Positions 40,930 to 49,792 of a stretch of 64,000 bases of DNA are shown here, piece by piece. Position 1 is the stretch's first letter. Each line of letters opens with the position of its first letter. The notes beneath the pieces are model-generated. The model searched no databases. It was not told the DNA's origin and saw only the letters and a list, made by a program, of their open reading frames with translations. Position numbers and translations under genes: made by a program. The stretch lies in NCBI RefSeq assembly GCF_000761215.1, contig NZ_CP009438.1, positions 1,582,501 through 1,646,500 on the forward strand. Direction: 5' to 3'. The DNA is from Streptomyces glaucescens (GTDB lineage Bacteria > Actinomycetota > Actinomycetes > Streptomycetales > Streptomycetaceae).

Positions 40930-42625
40930 CGTGCTTCTCCCAGTCCACTACGCGCTGCATTCGGGGGTCCCCGAAGCGGTCGAACCGCTCCCGCCGGGCG
41001 TCGACGAGCTGCCGGCCGGACCGGCCGAGCAGCGGGGAGAGGGTGCGCACCAGGGCGCTCTTCACGGTCAGCGCGGTGGTGTGCGGTTCCGTGTGCGCCC
41101 CGTCCGGCGGCTCGGGCACGATGCCGTCCACGACTCCGAGGCGCAGCAGGTCGGGCGGGGTCAGCCGGAGGGCGCCGGCGGCCCGGCCGGCGTGTTCGGC
41201 GGTGCCGAAGAGGATGGTGGAGCAGCCCTCGGGGCTGATCACCGAGTAGTAGGCGTTCTGCAGGATCAGCACCGTGTCGGCCACGCCGAGGGCGAGCGCC
41301 CCGCCGCTGCCGCCCTCCCCGGTGACCACCGAGACGACCGGGACCCGCAGCCGGGACAGCTCCAGGATGCACTCGGCGATGGCGACGGACTGGCCGCGCT
41401 CCTCCGCGTCGATGCCCGGGAAGGCGCCCGGGGTGTCGACGAACGCGATCAGCGGCAGCCCGAACCGGTCCGCGAACCGCATCAGGCGCAGCGCCTTGCG
41501 GTAGCCGTCGGGGCCGGGCATCCCGAAGTTGGCGCGGACCAGTTCGGCCGTGTCGTGGCCCTTCTGGTGGCCGAGGACGACCACGCTCTGCCCGCCCAGC
41601 CGGGCCAGACCGCCCACCAGCGCCCGGTCGTCGCCGTGCACCCGGTCGCCGCGCAGCTCGACGAAGTCGTCGAAGACGTGACCGACGTAGTCGAGGGTCG
41701 TGGGCCGCCGCACGTCGCGGGCCAGGGCCACCAGGTCGCGGGCGGTGCGGGTGCCGGCCGGCGGGCGGGTGAGCACCACGGCCGGGTCGGGGGCGTCCGG
41801 CAGTTCGGGCACCGAAGGGCCGAGCAGGTGCAGCAGCCGGGCCAGGTGCTCGCGCTGCGTCTCGCGCGGCACGACCGCGTCGATCATGCCGTGCTCCAGC
41901 AGGAACTCGGCGCTCTGGAAGCCGGGCGGCAGCTCCTGGCGGATGGTGTTGCGGATGACCTGCGGCCCGGCGAAGCCGATCAGCGCGCCCGGTTCGGCGA
42001 GGACGACGTCGCCGAGCATGGCGAAGGAGGCGCTGACCCCGCCGAAGGTGGGATCGGTGTTGAGGTTGACCACCGGGATCCTGGCCTCGCGCAGCCGCTC
42101 GATCCACTGGGCGGTCTTCGCCATCTGCATCAGCGACAGCGCGCCCTCCTGCATGCGCGCCCCGCCCGAGGCGGCGACCAGCAGCAGCGGCAGGCGTTCG
42201 GCGAGCGCGAGGCGGGCCGTGGCGGCGATCTGCTCTCCGACGGCGGTGCCCATGCTGCCGCCCATGAAGCTGAAGTCGAGGACGGCCACCGCGACCGGCC
42301 TGCCGCGCACCGTCATCCGCCCGGCCAGCACGGCGTCCGGGCGTCCGGTGCGCGCCTGGGCGTCGCGCAGCCGCTCCGGGTAGGGCTTGCTGTCGGTGAA
42401 GCGGAGCGGGTCGCCGGGGGCGGGCGGGCCGGGCAGCGGCCGGAAGCTGCCGGGGTCGGCGAGCTGGCCGATCCGGACGTCCGGCGGGATGCGGAAGTGG
42501 AACTGGCACTCGGGGCAGACCTTGCGGTTGCGGTCCAGGCGCTTGCCGTAGACGAACGCCCCGCAGGAGGCGCAGCGGCGCCACTGGACGTCCTGGCCGG
42601 CCCGGACCTGCCGGGGTGTGCTCAT
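40919..42625 (-). CDS. Acetyl-CoA carboxylase carboxyltransferase, beta-alpha fusion (AccD-AccA)
   Basis: The 568-residue protein joins an AccD-like half and an AccA-like half. The N-terminal zinc ribbon is intact (Cys18, Cys21, Cys37, Cys40: RCASCGAF and KVCPECQFHF), followed by LPLLLVAASGGARMQEGALS and NTDPTFGGVSASFAMLGD of the beta chain. The second half has DYVGHVFDDFVELRGDR, FVDTPGAFPGIDAEERGQ and VVTGEGGSGGALALGVAD of the alpha chain. It transfers carboxyl from BCCP to acetyl-CoA, giving malonyl-CoA. ATG 42625 follows AGGAGG and overlaps the previous stop (ATGA). Confidence 0.93.
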   Translation of the reverse strand: MSTPRQVRAGQDVQWRRCASCGAFVYGKRLDRNRKVCPECQFHFRIPPDVRIGQLADPGSFRPLPGPPAPGDPLRFTDSKPYPERLRDAQARTGRPDAVLAGRMTVRGRPVAVAVLDFSFMGGSMGTAVGEQIAATARLALAERLPLLLVAASGGARMQEGALSLMQMAKTAQWIERLREARIPVVNLNTDPTFGGVSASFAMLGDVVLAEPGALIGFAGPQVIRNTIRQELPPGFQSAEFLLEHGMIDAVVPRETQREHLARLLHLLGPSVPELPDAPDPAVVLTRPPAGTRTARDLVALARDVRRPTTLDYVGHVFDDFVELRGDRVHGDDRALVGGLARLGGQSVVVLGHQKGHDTAELVRANFGMPGPDGYRKALRLMRFADRFGLPLIAFVDTPGAFPGIDAEERGQSVAIAECILELSRLRVPVVSVVTGEGGSGGALALGVADTVLILQNAYYSVISPEGCSTILFGTAEHAGRAAGALRLTPPDLLRLGVVDGIVPEPPDGAHTEPHTTALTVKSALVRTLSPLLGRSGRQLVDARRERFDRFGDPRMQRVVDWEKHDEH

Positions 42626-43104
42626 GCGGCTTTCCTCCTGCGTTCGCCGCCGGGGACCGGCGGGGCCGCCTTCTGCGGGACGGACTCGGTGGCGGCGGCC
42701 ATGCCGAAGCGGGGCATGTTCCGGTAGACGGTGTGCATCCGGTCCGGCGAGACGACGTACGCCTCGTGGAAGATGCCGACCGCGCCGTCGTTGCGTACGG
42801 CCCGGTTGAACCAGGCCCACATGGAGCGGTGCTTGCCGTCGCTGCGGTGCGAGTAGCGCATGAGGTCGTCCATGCTGCGCCAGTACTGCACCATGATCAC
42901 CGTGCGGTTGAACCAGGCGCGGGAGCCAAGGAAGCCGTGTTCCTTGTTCTTCCGCAGCTCGATCAGCATGGGGATCATCGAGCCGATCACCGGCACCCAG
43001 CGGTGCACCATCCGGAACTTGTTCACGCGCAGGCCGATCAGCAGCACCACGGTGCCCTCGGGCGGGGCCGCGATCCGGGGCTCGGTGATGACCTTCAGGT
43101 CCAT
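42622..43104 (-). CDS. DUF4188-family protein
   Basis: The 160-residue protein fits the DUF4188 pattern: EGTVVLLIGLRVNKFRMVHR, MIPMLIELRKNKEHGFLGSR, VIMVQYWRSMDDLMRYSHRS, HRSMWAWFNRAVRNDGAVGI FHEAYVV. The fold is expected to be a dimeric alpha/beta barrel; some relatives are annotated as monooxygenase-like or aldoxime-dehydratase-linked. It precedes accDA with a 4-nt overlap, so it is co-produced with the carboxylase. Function unknown; an oxidative step on an acyl or amino intermediate is a guess. Confidence 0.8.
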   Translation of the reverse strand: MDLKVITEPRIAAPPEGTVVLLIGLRVNKFRMVHRWVPVIGSMIPMLIELRKNKEHGFLGSRAWFNRTVIMVQYWRSMDDLMRYSHRSDGKHRSMWAWFNRAVRNDGAVGIFHEAYVVSPDRMHTVYRNMPRFGMAAATESVPQKAAPPVPGGERRRKAA

Positions 43105-43150
43105 GGGGGTTCCCTCCGGTTGCGGCGAGACGGGAATGGCTGGGGGTCGG

Positions 43151-44566
43151 TCAGAAGGGGTACGTGCGGGGCGGGCTGCTGGTGGTGAGGGTGCGCCAGC
43201 GGGTGAACGCCTCCAGGGCGGCCTGCCCGCCGAAGCCGTAGCCGTTGCCGGAGGCGCCGATGCCGCCGAACGGCAGGGCCGCGTCCTGGACCACGGTCTG
43301 GTCGCCGATGTGGGTGACGCCGCAGCGCAGTCGCCGGCCGAGGGCCGTGCCGCGGGCGGTGTCGCCGGTGTAGACGGCGGCGGTCAGGCCGTGGTCGGAG
43401 GTGTTGGCGAGCCGTACGGCGTCGGCGTCGTCCGTGAAGGCGGTGACGGTGGCGACCGGGCCGAACACCTCGGTGTGGAAGATGTCCATCCGCTCGGTGA
43501 CGCCGGCGAGCACGGTGGGCGGGTAGTACGGGCCGTCCGGGCGGCCCCCGGTGAGCAGGCGGGCCCCTTGCGCGACGGCGTGCTCGACGGCGGCCGCGAT
43601 GCCGTGCAGCTGGCGGCGGTCGACGATCGGGCCGATCTGGGCGTCGCTGCGGTAGGGGTCGCCGACCCGCAGGGCGGCGGCGTGCCGGGCCAGCGCGGCG
43701 GCGTAGTCCCCGGCGATCGAATGGTGCACCAGGTGGCGGCGGGCCGACATGCAGATCTGGCCCTGGTGCAGGAAGGAACCCCACGATCCGGCGCCCGCCG
43801 CCTGCTCGACGTCGGCGTCGTCGAGGACGACGAACGCGTTCTGCCCGCCGAGTTCGAGGACGGCCCGCTTCAGGAGCCGGCCGCAGGCCGCCCCGATCTC
43901 CCGGCCCGCCTCGGTCGAGCCGGTGAACGACACCATCGCCACATCGGGGGCCCGCACCACCGCGGCACCGGTCTCGGCGTCGCCGTGCACGACCTCGAGC
44001 ACCCCCGGCGGCAGCCCCGCCTCGGCGAACACCTCGGCGAACAGGCTGCCGCCGGACAGCGGCGTGTGCGGGTCGGGCTTGAGCAGCACCGCGTTGCCGA
44101 GGGCCAGCGCCGGGCCGAGGGAGCGGGCGCCGAGCAGCAGCGGGAAGTTCCACGGCACGATCACGCCGACCACGCCGAGCGGCACCCGGGTCACCTCGGC
44201 TTTCCGGGACGGGTCGTCCGAGCCGGGGTGCGGGGCGCCGGGGTCACGGGCGAGCCGGGCGCCGTGCCGCAGCTCCTGCGCGGCGAGCAGCACCTCGAAG
44301 TACGCCTTGCCGGGGATGGCGCCGCCCTCCCGCACCAGCAGGTCCTGGGCCCGGCCGGTGCGCTCCTCCAGCAGGCCGGCGGCCCGCTCGACGATCGCGG
44401 CGCGCCGCTCGGCGGGGACCGCGGCCCAGCCGGGCGCGGCGGCGGCGGCCCGGCGGGCGGCGGAGGCGACCCGGTCGGGTCCGGCCCGCTCGACGCTGCC
44501 CAGTTCCTCGCCGGTGGTGATCTCCCGGCTGGCCAGCCGGGCCGGGGTGTCGGTGGGAGCGGTCAC
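43151..44566 (-). CDS. NAD(P)-dependent aldehyde dehydrogenase
   Basis: The 471-residue ALDH has GVVGVIVPWNFPLLLGARSL (Asn140), LLKPDPHTPL, SFTGSTEAGREIG, the general base Glu238 in VLELGGQNAFVV and the nucleophile Cys272 in HQGQICMSARRHLVHH. It resembles the benzaldehyde/vanillin dehydrogenase-like branch. The GTG start overlaps the stop of the sigma-factor gene (GTGA). It would oxidise an aldehyde of the pathway to the acid, or a semialdehyde such as that made by ASD (inference). Confidence 0.92.
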   Translation of the reverse strand: MTAPTDTPARLASREITTGEELGSVERAGPDRVASAARRAAAAAPGWAAVPAERRAAIVERAAGLLEERTGRAQDLLVREGGAIPGKAYFEVLLAAQELRHGARLARDPGAPHPGSDDPSRKAEVTRVPLGVVGVIVPWNFPLLLGARSLGPALALGNAVLLKPDPHTPLSGGSLFAEVFAEAGLPPGVLEVVHGDAETGAAVVRAPDVAMVSFTGSTEAGREIGAACGRLLKRAVLELGGQNAFVVLDDADVEQAAGAGSWGSFLHQGQICMSARRHLVHHSIAGDYAAALARHAAALRVGDPYRSDAQIGPIVDRRQLHGIAAAVEHAVAQGARLLTGGRPDGPYYPPTVLAGVTERMDIFHTEVFGPVATVTAFTDDADAVRLANTSDHGLTAAVYTGDTARGTALGRRLRCGVTHIGDQTVVQDAALPFGGIGASGNGYGFGGQAALEAFTRWRTLTTSSPPRTYPF

Positions 44567-45309
44567 CTGCGGACCTCGCTTTCGTGCTCTGCCGGACGGA
44601 CGGCAGCGGCGGACGGGGGTGTTCGCCCGGGGAGCCGGGGGCCCGCCCGTCGGGCGGCCGCGGGCCGCGCGCGGTCCTCGCGCGGTTCACCGCGCCCTTC
44701 GGCGGGTGGTGCCGGGCAGCCGGCGCAGGGCCGCGACGGGTCCTCGGGGGTGTCCAGGGCGCGGCGCAGGCGGCGCAGGCAGCGGGTGCGGATGGGGCCG
44801 ATGGAGCCGACCGGTACGGCCAGGGCCGCGGAGAGGTCCCGGTAGCTGGGGGGCGGGTCCTGCAGGGCGTGCAGGAGCACGTCCCGGCACTGCGGGGACA
44901 GGGTGCCGATCGCGCGCAGGAGTTCGCGGTCGCGGTCGGCGCGCAGGGTGATCTGCTCGGGGCTCTCGTGAGGGCCGCGGCGGTGGTCGACCAGGTACTC
45001 CAGGGTCTCGGGGTCGCCGATCGTCACCAGCCGCCGGGCGCGGCCCGCCGCCTTGACGGCCTCGCGCCGGGCGACGGTGGCGAGCCAGTCGCCGAGCCGG
45101 TCGGGGTCGCGGATGCGGTGCGCGTTCTGCATCAGCCGGAACCAGGTGAGCTGCCGCACGTCCTCGGCCTCGGCCCGGCTGACGCGCTGGCTGCGGGCCA
45201 CCGTCCAGACGAGGGCGCCGAAGCGGTCCACGGTCTCGCCCCAGGCTTCCGGTTCGCCGCGGGCGCAGCCGGCCAGCAGCTCCGCGTTCCCCTTCGGTTT
45301 CGACGGCAT
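44563..45309 (-). CDS. ECF-like RNA polymerase sigma factor
   Basis: The 248-residue protein has region 2 (WGETVDRFGALVWTVARSQR, SRAEAEDVRQLTWFRLMQNA, RIRDPDRLGDWLATVARRE) and region 4 (LSPQCRDVLLHALQDPPPSY, RDLSAALAVPVGSIGPIRTR CLRRLRRAL). A C-terminal Arg/Pro-rich tail of about 60 residues follows, with two Cys (CAGCPAPPAEG). No anti-sigma gene is adjacent. ATG 45309 follows GGAGG with 7-8 nt. It lies within the biosynthetic genes and is GTGA-coupled to the ALDH gene, so it probably controls cluster promoters. Confidence 0.9.
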   Translation of the reverse strand: MPSKPKGNAELLAGCARGEPEAWGETVDRFGALVWTVARSQRVSRAEAEDVRQLTWFRLMQNAHRIRDPDRLGDWLATVARREAVKAAGRARRLVTIGDPETLEYLVDHRRGPHESPEQITLRADRDRELLRAIGTLSPQCRDVLLHALQDPPPSYRDLSAALAVPVGSIGPIRTRCLRRLRRALDTPEDPSRPCAGCPAPPAEGRGEPREDRARPAAARRAGPRLPGRTPPSAAAVRPAEHESEVRR

Positions 45310-45452
45310 GGCTCGGCCTCCGTGTGCCAACTCCCGCGCTGCGGCGCGCGCTCCGGCGGATTGCGCCTTCCATGCAACACACCGGGCGCGGTGGCCGGAA
45401 ACGCGCACCGCTGTCCGGTAGCGGTCATGCCGGGAGTGGACAGCGGGGCCGG
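45310..45452. promoter_or_regulatory. Gap upstream of the sigma-factor gene
   Basis: This 143-bp gap between the phosphopantetheinyl transferase stop and the sigma-factor start is the only break longer than about 60 nt between the PKS genes and accC. It is therefore the likely promoter of the sigma-ALDH-DUF4188-ACC transcript. No clear hexamers or repeats are visible. Confidence 0.3.
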
Positions 45453-46259
45453 TCACCGGGCACCGTCCCCGGCCGGGCGCGGAAGGAGTTCCGCCATCGC
45501 GGAGCGCAGCCGCACGGGGATCGGCCCGGTGTCGTCCTCGCTGGCGCGGATGGCGATGCCGAGGGCGAAGCGGTCCCAGACCTGGAGCACCTGGATCTGC
45601 CACAGCGGGCGCTCCGGCTCGGGGATCTCGTCGTCGACGACGGCCAGTCCGCCGCCGCGCAGCCGGTGCACGGAGAACGCGTCGAAGCCGCGGGCCATGC
45701 CCATGCCGGTGGCCTTGGTGTAGGCCTCCTTGGCGACCCAGGAGTCCGCGAAGGCGTGCCCCTGCTGGTCCTCCCGGTCGCGGCGCAGGATCTCCTGCTC
45801 CAGCGGCGTGAACACCTTGGGGGCGAAGCGGAGGGCTTCCGGGCGGGCGGGCGTCGTCTCGGCGTCGACGCCCGCCGTACGGCCGCGTACGACGATCGCG
45901 GCGATCAGCCCGTTGGTGTGGGTGAGGTTGAAGTCCAGCCCCCAGTCGGCGCCCTGGACGGTGGGCCGGCCGAACTTCCCCTTCTCGAACCGCCACTGCG
46001 CGGGCGGCACGTCGGCGTACTGCGACAGCACCTGGCGGGACAGCAGCCGGGCGCCGAGGAAGCGGGCGCGGGCGGCGGGGAAGAGCAGCCGGTCGTGGCG
46101 GGCCCGTTCCTCCTCGGTGAGCAGGCCGAGTCCGCCGGTCGCCGCGGCGAACCGGGGGACGTCCTCCTCGGCGAGCAGCCACACGTCGGCCCCGCCGGCC
46201 AGCGGATCGCCCTCGGCCGCCGGGTGCGGCGGGCCGGCGGGCCGCGCGGTCGCGGTCAT
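45453..46259 (-). CDS. Sfp-type 4'-phosphopantetheinyl transferase
   Basis: The 268-residue transferase has the Sfp motifs FEKGKFGRPTV, LDFNLTHTNGLIAA, the Mg-binding Asp132/Glu134 in GVDAETTP, and WVAKEAYTKATGMG (174-187). It attaches the phosphopantetheine arm to carrier proteins, here most likely the three tandem ACP domains of the PfaA-like synthase; PUFA synthases need such an enzyme (PfaE). It is 6 nt downstream of the first acyl-CoA dehydrogenase gene. Confidence 0.93.
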   Translation of the reverse strand: MTATARPAGPPHPAAEGDPLAGGADVWLLAEEDVPRFAAATGGLGLLTEEERARHDRLLFPAARARFLGARLLSRQVLSQYADVPPAQWRFEKGKFGRPTVQGADWGLDFNLTHTNGLIAAIVVRGRTAGVDAETTPARPEALRFAPKVFTPLEQEILRRDREDQQGHAFADSWVAKEAYTKATGMGMARGFDAFSVHRLRGGGLAVVDDEIPEPERPLWQIQVLQVWDRFALGIAIRASEDDTGPIPVRLRSAMAELLPRPAGDGAR

Positions 46260-46265
46260 CGGCGC

Positions 46266-48023
46266 TCACCACCCGACCCGGTACGGCCGGAAGGAGAACA
46301 GCCGGCCCTCGCGGTGCGCCTCGGCCAGCACACCGGCGACGGTGTCGATGTCGTCGGGGCCGGTGACCCGGCGGGTGGGGTGGAAGCGGCGCAGCAGCCG
46401 CTCCAGGCAGAGCAGCAGCACGGCGGGCGAGCGCAGGGCGGGGGTGAGGCTGTCCCGGCCGTGCAGGTGGAGGTGGACGCAGGCGGCCGCCGCGCAGACG
46501 GCGCTGTACTGCTTGGCCAGGTCGTACAGTTCCGCGGACTGCCCGGCCGCCCGGCCCCGGTCGGCGAAGAGCTTGGCGTGCTCGTCGGCCAGCCGGTGCA
46601 CCTCGTCGGCGAGTCGCCCGGCGGTGTCGGCGCAGCCCGCGAGCCAGGCGGCGTCGCGTCCGCCGGCGGCCTCGGCGGCCCGGCGCAGCTCGCCGACGGC
46701 CGAGCGCAGCGCGAGCACGGAGTCGTCGCCGGCCCGGCTGAACAGCTGCTGCTCGGCCGGCTCGTACGGCGGCATGGGCCGCGCCGGGTCGAAGAGGTCC
46801 GCGACGGCCGCCCGCGCCCGGGCCACCTCGCCGGGGTCCTGCCCGACGGCGCCCGCGAGCAGTACGTCGAGCTGGAGGGCGATGTTCTTGAGGTTCACGA
46901 CGGTGTTGCCGTCGGCGAAGTTGGAGATGGCGAAGTCGCGCAGGACCTTCTGGAAGATGCCGTGCCGGGGGTGCGCCCGCAGGTAGTGGCGGGCGCCGAG
47001 GACGGTGGTCAGCCGGGCGAGGGTCTCCTCCAGCAGGGTCGGCACGAAGTACTTGACCACGGACGACCAGACGCTGGCCTGGGCGGGGGCGAGCTGGAGG
47101 GAGCGCACGGCGCCGGTGGTGAGGGCGTCCGCGACCAGCAGCTCGGCGTAGCTCTCGGCGAGCTGCCGCCGGGAGTACGGCACCTCGGCGACCGTGCCGC
47201 CGAAGATGACCCGGCGCCCGGCGAAGTCGAGGGTGCTGCGCAGCGCGGTGTCGACGCAGGCCATCGCGATGGAGGCGATGGCGATGCGGGCGAGCTGGCT
47301 GCTCTTCAATGCGATCTCGAGGCCCTGTCCGGCCCGCCCGACCAGCGCCGAGTCCGGCACGAAGCAGTCGGTGAGGCGGACGCCGCTCATGTCGAGGCCG
47401 CGCAGGCCGTGCAGCGGCTCGTCCGGCAGGTGGGCCAGCTGCCCGGGCGCGACGCCGTCCTTCTCGACGGCGAAGATCGAGTAGCCGCCGGGGCCGCCCT
47501 TGTCAGAGGTGCGGGCGAAGACCATGACGGTGCAGGCGACGGTGGCGTTGCCGATGGTCCACTTCTCGCCGTTCAGCAGCCAGCCGCCGTCGGTGCGGCG
47601 GGCGGTGGTCTCGTTGGCGAGGACGTCGCTGCCGTGGCGGCGCTCGGACAGGCCCCAGGCGAGCTTGCGGCCGCCGCGGATCGCGTCGGCGAAGTGCTGG
47701 CGCTGTCCGGGGCTGCCGGCGATCCACACCGGCATGTAGCTGAGGCTGGTGAGCACCATCGCGGTGGCGGAGGTGGGGTCGCGGCGGCCGACCAGCCGGT
47801 ACAGGTTGAAGCCGTCCTCGACGTTGACGGCCTTCCCGCCGTTGGCGGCGGGCACGATCCAGTCGTACAGCCCCCAGGAGGCGAGCACGTCGACGAACTC
47901 GTGCGGGTAGCGCTGGTCCTCGTCGGCCGCGAGGATCCTCGGGTACGGCATGAGGGCCCCGGCGTCCCACGGGTCGCCCAGGTACTCCTCCAGGTCGGCC
48001 ATGAGCGCGGTCAGGTCGGTCAT
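46266..48023 (-). CDS. Acyl-CoA dehydrogenase-family flavoprotein (a)
   Basis: This 585-residue ACAD is larger than the usual 380-400. Core motifs are WGLSERRHGSDVLANETTAR, GGWLLNGEKWTIGNATVACT, LRGLDMSGVRLTDCFVPDSA and the C-domain YSRRQLAESYAELLVADALT, LRDFAISNFADGNTVVNLKN. The extra ~170 C-terminal residues are helical. It should introduce or remove a C-C double bond on an acyl thioester using FAD. Its start overlaps the next ACAD gene's stop (ATGA). It may desaturate the PUFA-type chain or act on an aminoacyl intermediate (inference). Confidence 0.88.
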   Translation of the reverse strand: MTDLTALMADLEEYLGDPWDAGALMPYPRILAADEDQRYPHEFVDVLASWGLYDWIVPAANGGKAVNVEDGFNLYRLVGRRDPTSATAMVLTSLSYMPVWIAGSPGQRQHFADAIRGGRKLAWGLSERRHGSDVLANETTARRTDGGWLLNGEKWTIGNATVACTVMVFARTSDKGGPGGYSIFAVEKDGVAPGQLAHLPDEPLHGLRGLDMSGVRLTDCFVPDSALVGRAGQGLEIALKSSQLARIAIASIAMACVDTALRSTLDFAGRRVIFGGTVAEVPYSRRQLAESYAELLVADALTTGAVRSLQLAPAQASVWSSVVKYFVPTLLEETLARLTTVLGARHYLRAHPRHGIFQKVLRDFAISNFADGNTVVNLKNIALQLDVLLAGAVGQDPGEVARARAAVADLFDPARPMPPYEPAEQQLFSRAGDDSVLALRSAVGELRRAAEAAGGRDAAWLAGCADTAGRLADEVHRLADEHAKLFADRGRAAGQSAELYDLAKQYSAVCAAAACVHLHLHGRDSLTPALRSPAVLLLCLERLLRRFHPTRRVTGPDDIDTVAGVLAEAHREGRLFSFRPYRVGW

Positions 48024-49792
48024 GTCGTCTCGTCCCCCTCGTCGGGCTCCGCGGGCGTCTCGGACTCCTTCGGTCCCGGCCCGTCGGCGAGCGGGACCGG
48101 GAGCGCGGTGAACAGCAGCCGGGCGTCGTCGAGCCGGGCCAGCGCCGGCCCGGCGGGCAGCACGTCGGGCGCCGCCTGGCGGGGCGCGCGGCCCTCGGCG
48201 TGCGCGAGCAGCACGGCCAGTACGGCGGTGAGCCAGCCCGCGCCGCCCGGTTCCTCGCCGTACAGGCCGCGCTCGGGGTGCGCCCACCAGGCGAGGGCCG
48301 CCGTGGCGGCCGGGTGGAGCAGGCAGAGGCGGTCGGCGAGGTCGAGCTGCCCGAGCGCGCCCGCCGGGCCGCCGCGGTCCAGGCCGGCCGCCGCGGCGGT
48401 GGTGCGCTCCAGTGCCGTCCGCACGTGCCGCACCAGCACCGCGGCCCGTTCGGCGCCGCGCGCGGCGAGGCGGGCCTCGATCTCGTCGGCGTGTGCGGCG
48501 AAGCCGAGCAGCACCGGGTCGCGAGGGCGGGCGCCCAGGTCGAGGGCGGCCGGGTCGAGGTCCGGGAGCGGATCGCCGTAGGCGAGCAGCGGGCCGAGGG
48601 CGTGGTCGCCCGGGCCGGGGGGTTCCCGCAGCGGGCCGGCGTAGCCGGGCAGCGCGGCGGCCACCGCGCGCAGCACCCCGAAAGGGCTGGTGTCGATGGA
48701 CTCGACGACCGCGTTGTCCCGCTGCGCCTTGTCCACGACGGCGCCGGGTCCGTGCGCCAGGACGCCGCGCGCGCCCAGCAGGGAGCGGGCGCGGGCGATG
48801 GCCGAGGCGGTGAGGCGGGTGGCGGCGCGCTTGACGACGTTCGAGCACAGCCCGAAGGTGCCGGGCGCCAGGTGGGCGTGGCGGGCGGCGGTCAGCGAGC
48901 AGAGGTCGGCCGCCATCAGTTCGGCGGCGGCCAGGGCGAGTTCACGGGCGCCGTGGCCGGTCTCGGCGACCGGGACGCCGCCGGTGCGCCGGGCGCGGGT
49001 GAAGCGCAGGGCGGTGCGCAGGGCGGTGTCGGCGGTGGCGAGACAGGCCGCCGTGGAGAGCAGCCGGACCAGCTGCTGGGCGCGCATCGCCGCGGCCAGG
49101 CCGCCGCCGGCTCGGCCGAGCACGGCCGTCTCCGGCACCGGGACGTGGTCGAAGACCAGGTCGGCGAAGTCGATGCCGCGCATGCCGGTGACCGGCTGGG
49201 CGGGCCGTCGTACCGCGGCCGCGAGCTGGTCGGGGCCGAGCAGGACGGCGGTGAACGCCGCGGGGCCGCGCGGCGCGGTGCGGGCCACCACGACCGCCGC
49301 GTCCGCGGTGGCGCCCCGGCCGACGAGCCACTTGCGGCCGGTGAGGGCGTATCCGCCGGCGGTGGGGTCGAGGCGGCAGCGGCCGGCGAGGATGTCGCTG
49401 CCCGTCTCCTCCTCGGAGAGCGCGAAGGCGACGGTACGGCCCTCGCGCACCCACTCGGCGGCCGTCTTGGCCTGCTCGGGGGTGCCGGCCGCGAGCACGG
49501 TCAGCACCGCCGAGCAGGACAGCAGGGTGGCGGGCATGACGGCGGCGTCGCGGCGGGCGGCGACCCGGACGAGGAGCAGGGTGTCGTCGAGGGGACGCGG
49601 GTCGCCGCCGAGCGCGGGGGGCAGGTAGGCGAGCGGGAAACCGGTGCCGGCGAGGCGGGCCGCGAAGGCCGCCGGGTAGGCGCCGTCGGCGTCCCGGGCG
49701 GTGCCCGCCGCGAACCCGTAGGGGTTGCCGGGGTCCCAGGGGTCGCCGAGCAGGGCGTCGAGCCGCGCGGCGGCGGTGTACGGCGCCGTCAC
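48020..49792 (-). CDS. Acyl-CoA dehydrogenase-family flavoprotein (b)
   Basis: The 590-residue protein is parallel in length and order to protein (a): FALSEEETGSDILAGRCRLD, GYALTGRKWLVGRGATADAA, MRGIDFADLVFDHVPVPETA, then LAAAELMAADLCSLTAARHA and AQRDNAVVESIDTSPFGVLR. It is less conserved in the C-terminal helical region and may be a structural or divergent partner, as in heteromeric ACADs. GTG 49792 overlaps the PfaD-like stop (GTGA). The pairing of two long ACADs beside a PUFA-type PKS is unusual in my experience. Confidence 0.85.
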   Translation of the reverse strand: MTAPYTAAARLDALLGDPWDPGNPYGFAAGTARDADGAYPAAFAARLAGTGFPLAYLPPALGGDPRPLDDTLLLVRVAARRDAAVMPATLLSCSAVLTVLAAGTPEQAKTAAEWVREGRTVAFALSEEETGSDILAGRCRLDPTAGGYALTGRKWLVGRGATADAAVVVARTAPRGPAAFTAVLLGPDQLAAAVRRPAQPVTGMRGIDFADLVFDHVPVPETAVLGRAGGGLAAAMRAQQLVRLLSTAACLATADTALRTALRFTRARRTGGVPVAETGHGARELALAAAELMAADLCSLTAARHAHLAPGTFGLCSNVVKRAATRLTASAIARARSLLGARGVLAHGPGAVVDKAQRDNAVVESIDTSPFGVLRAVAAALPGYAGPLREPPGPGDHALGPLLAYGDPLPDLDPAALDLGARPRDPVLLGFAAHADEIEARLAARGAERAAVLVRHVRTALERTTAAAAGLDRGGPAGALGQLDLADRLCLLHPAATAALAWWAHPERGLYGEEPGGAGWLTAVLAVLLAHAEGRAPRQAAPDVLPAGPALARLDDARLLFTALPVPLADGPGPKESETPAEPDEGDETT

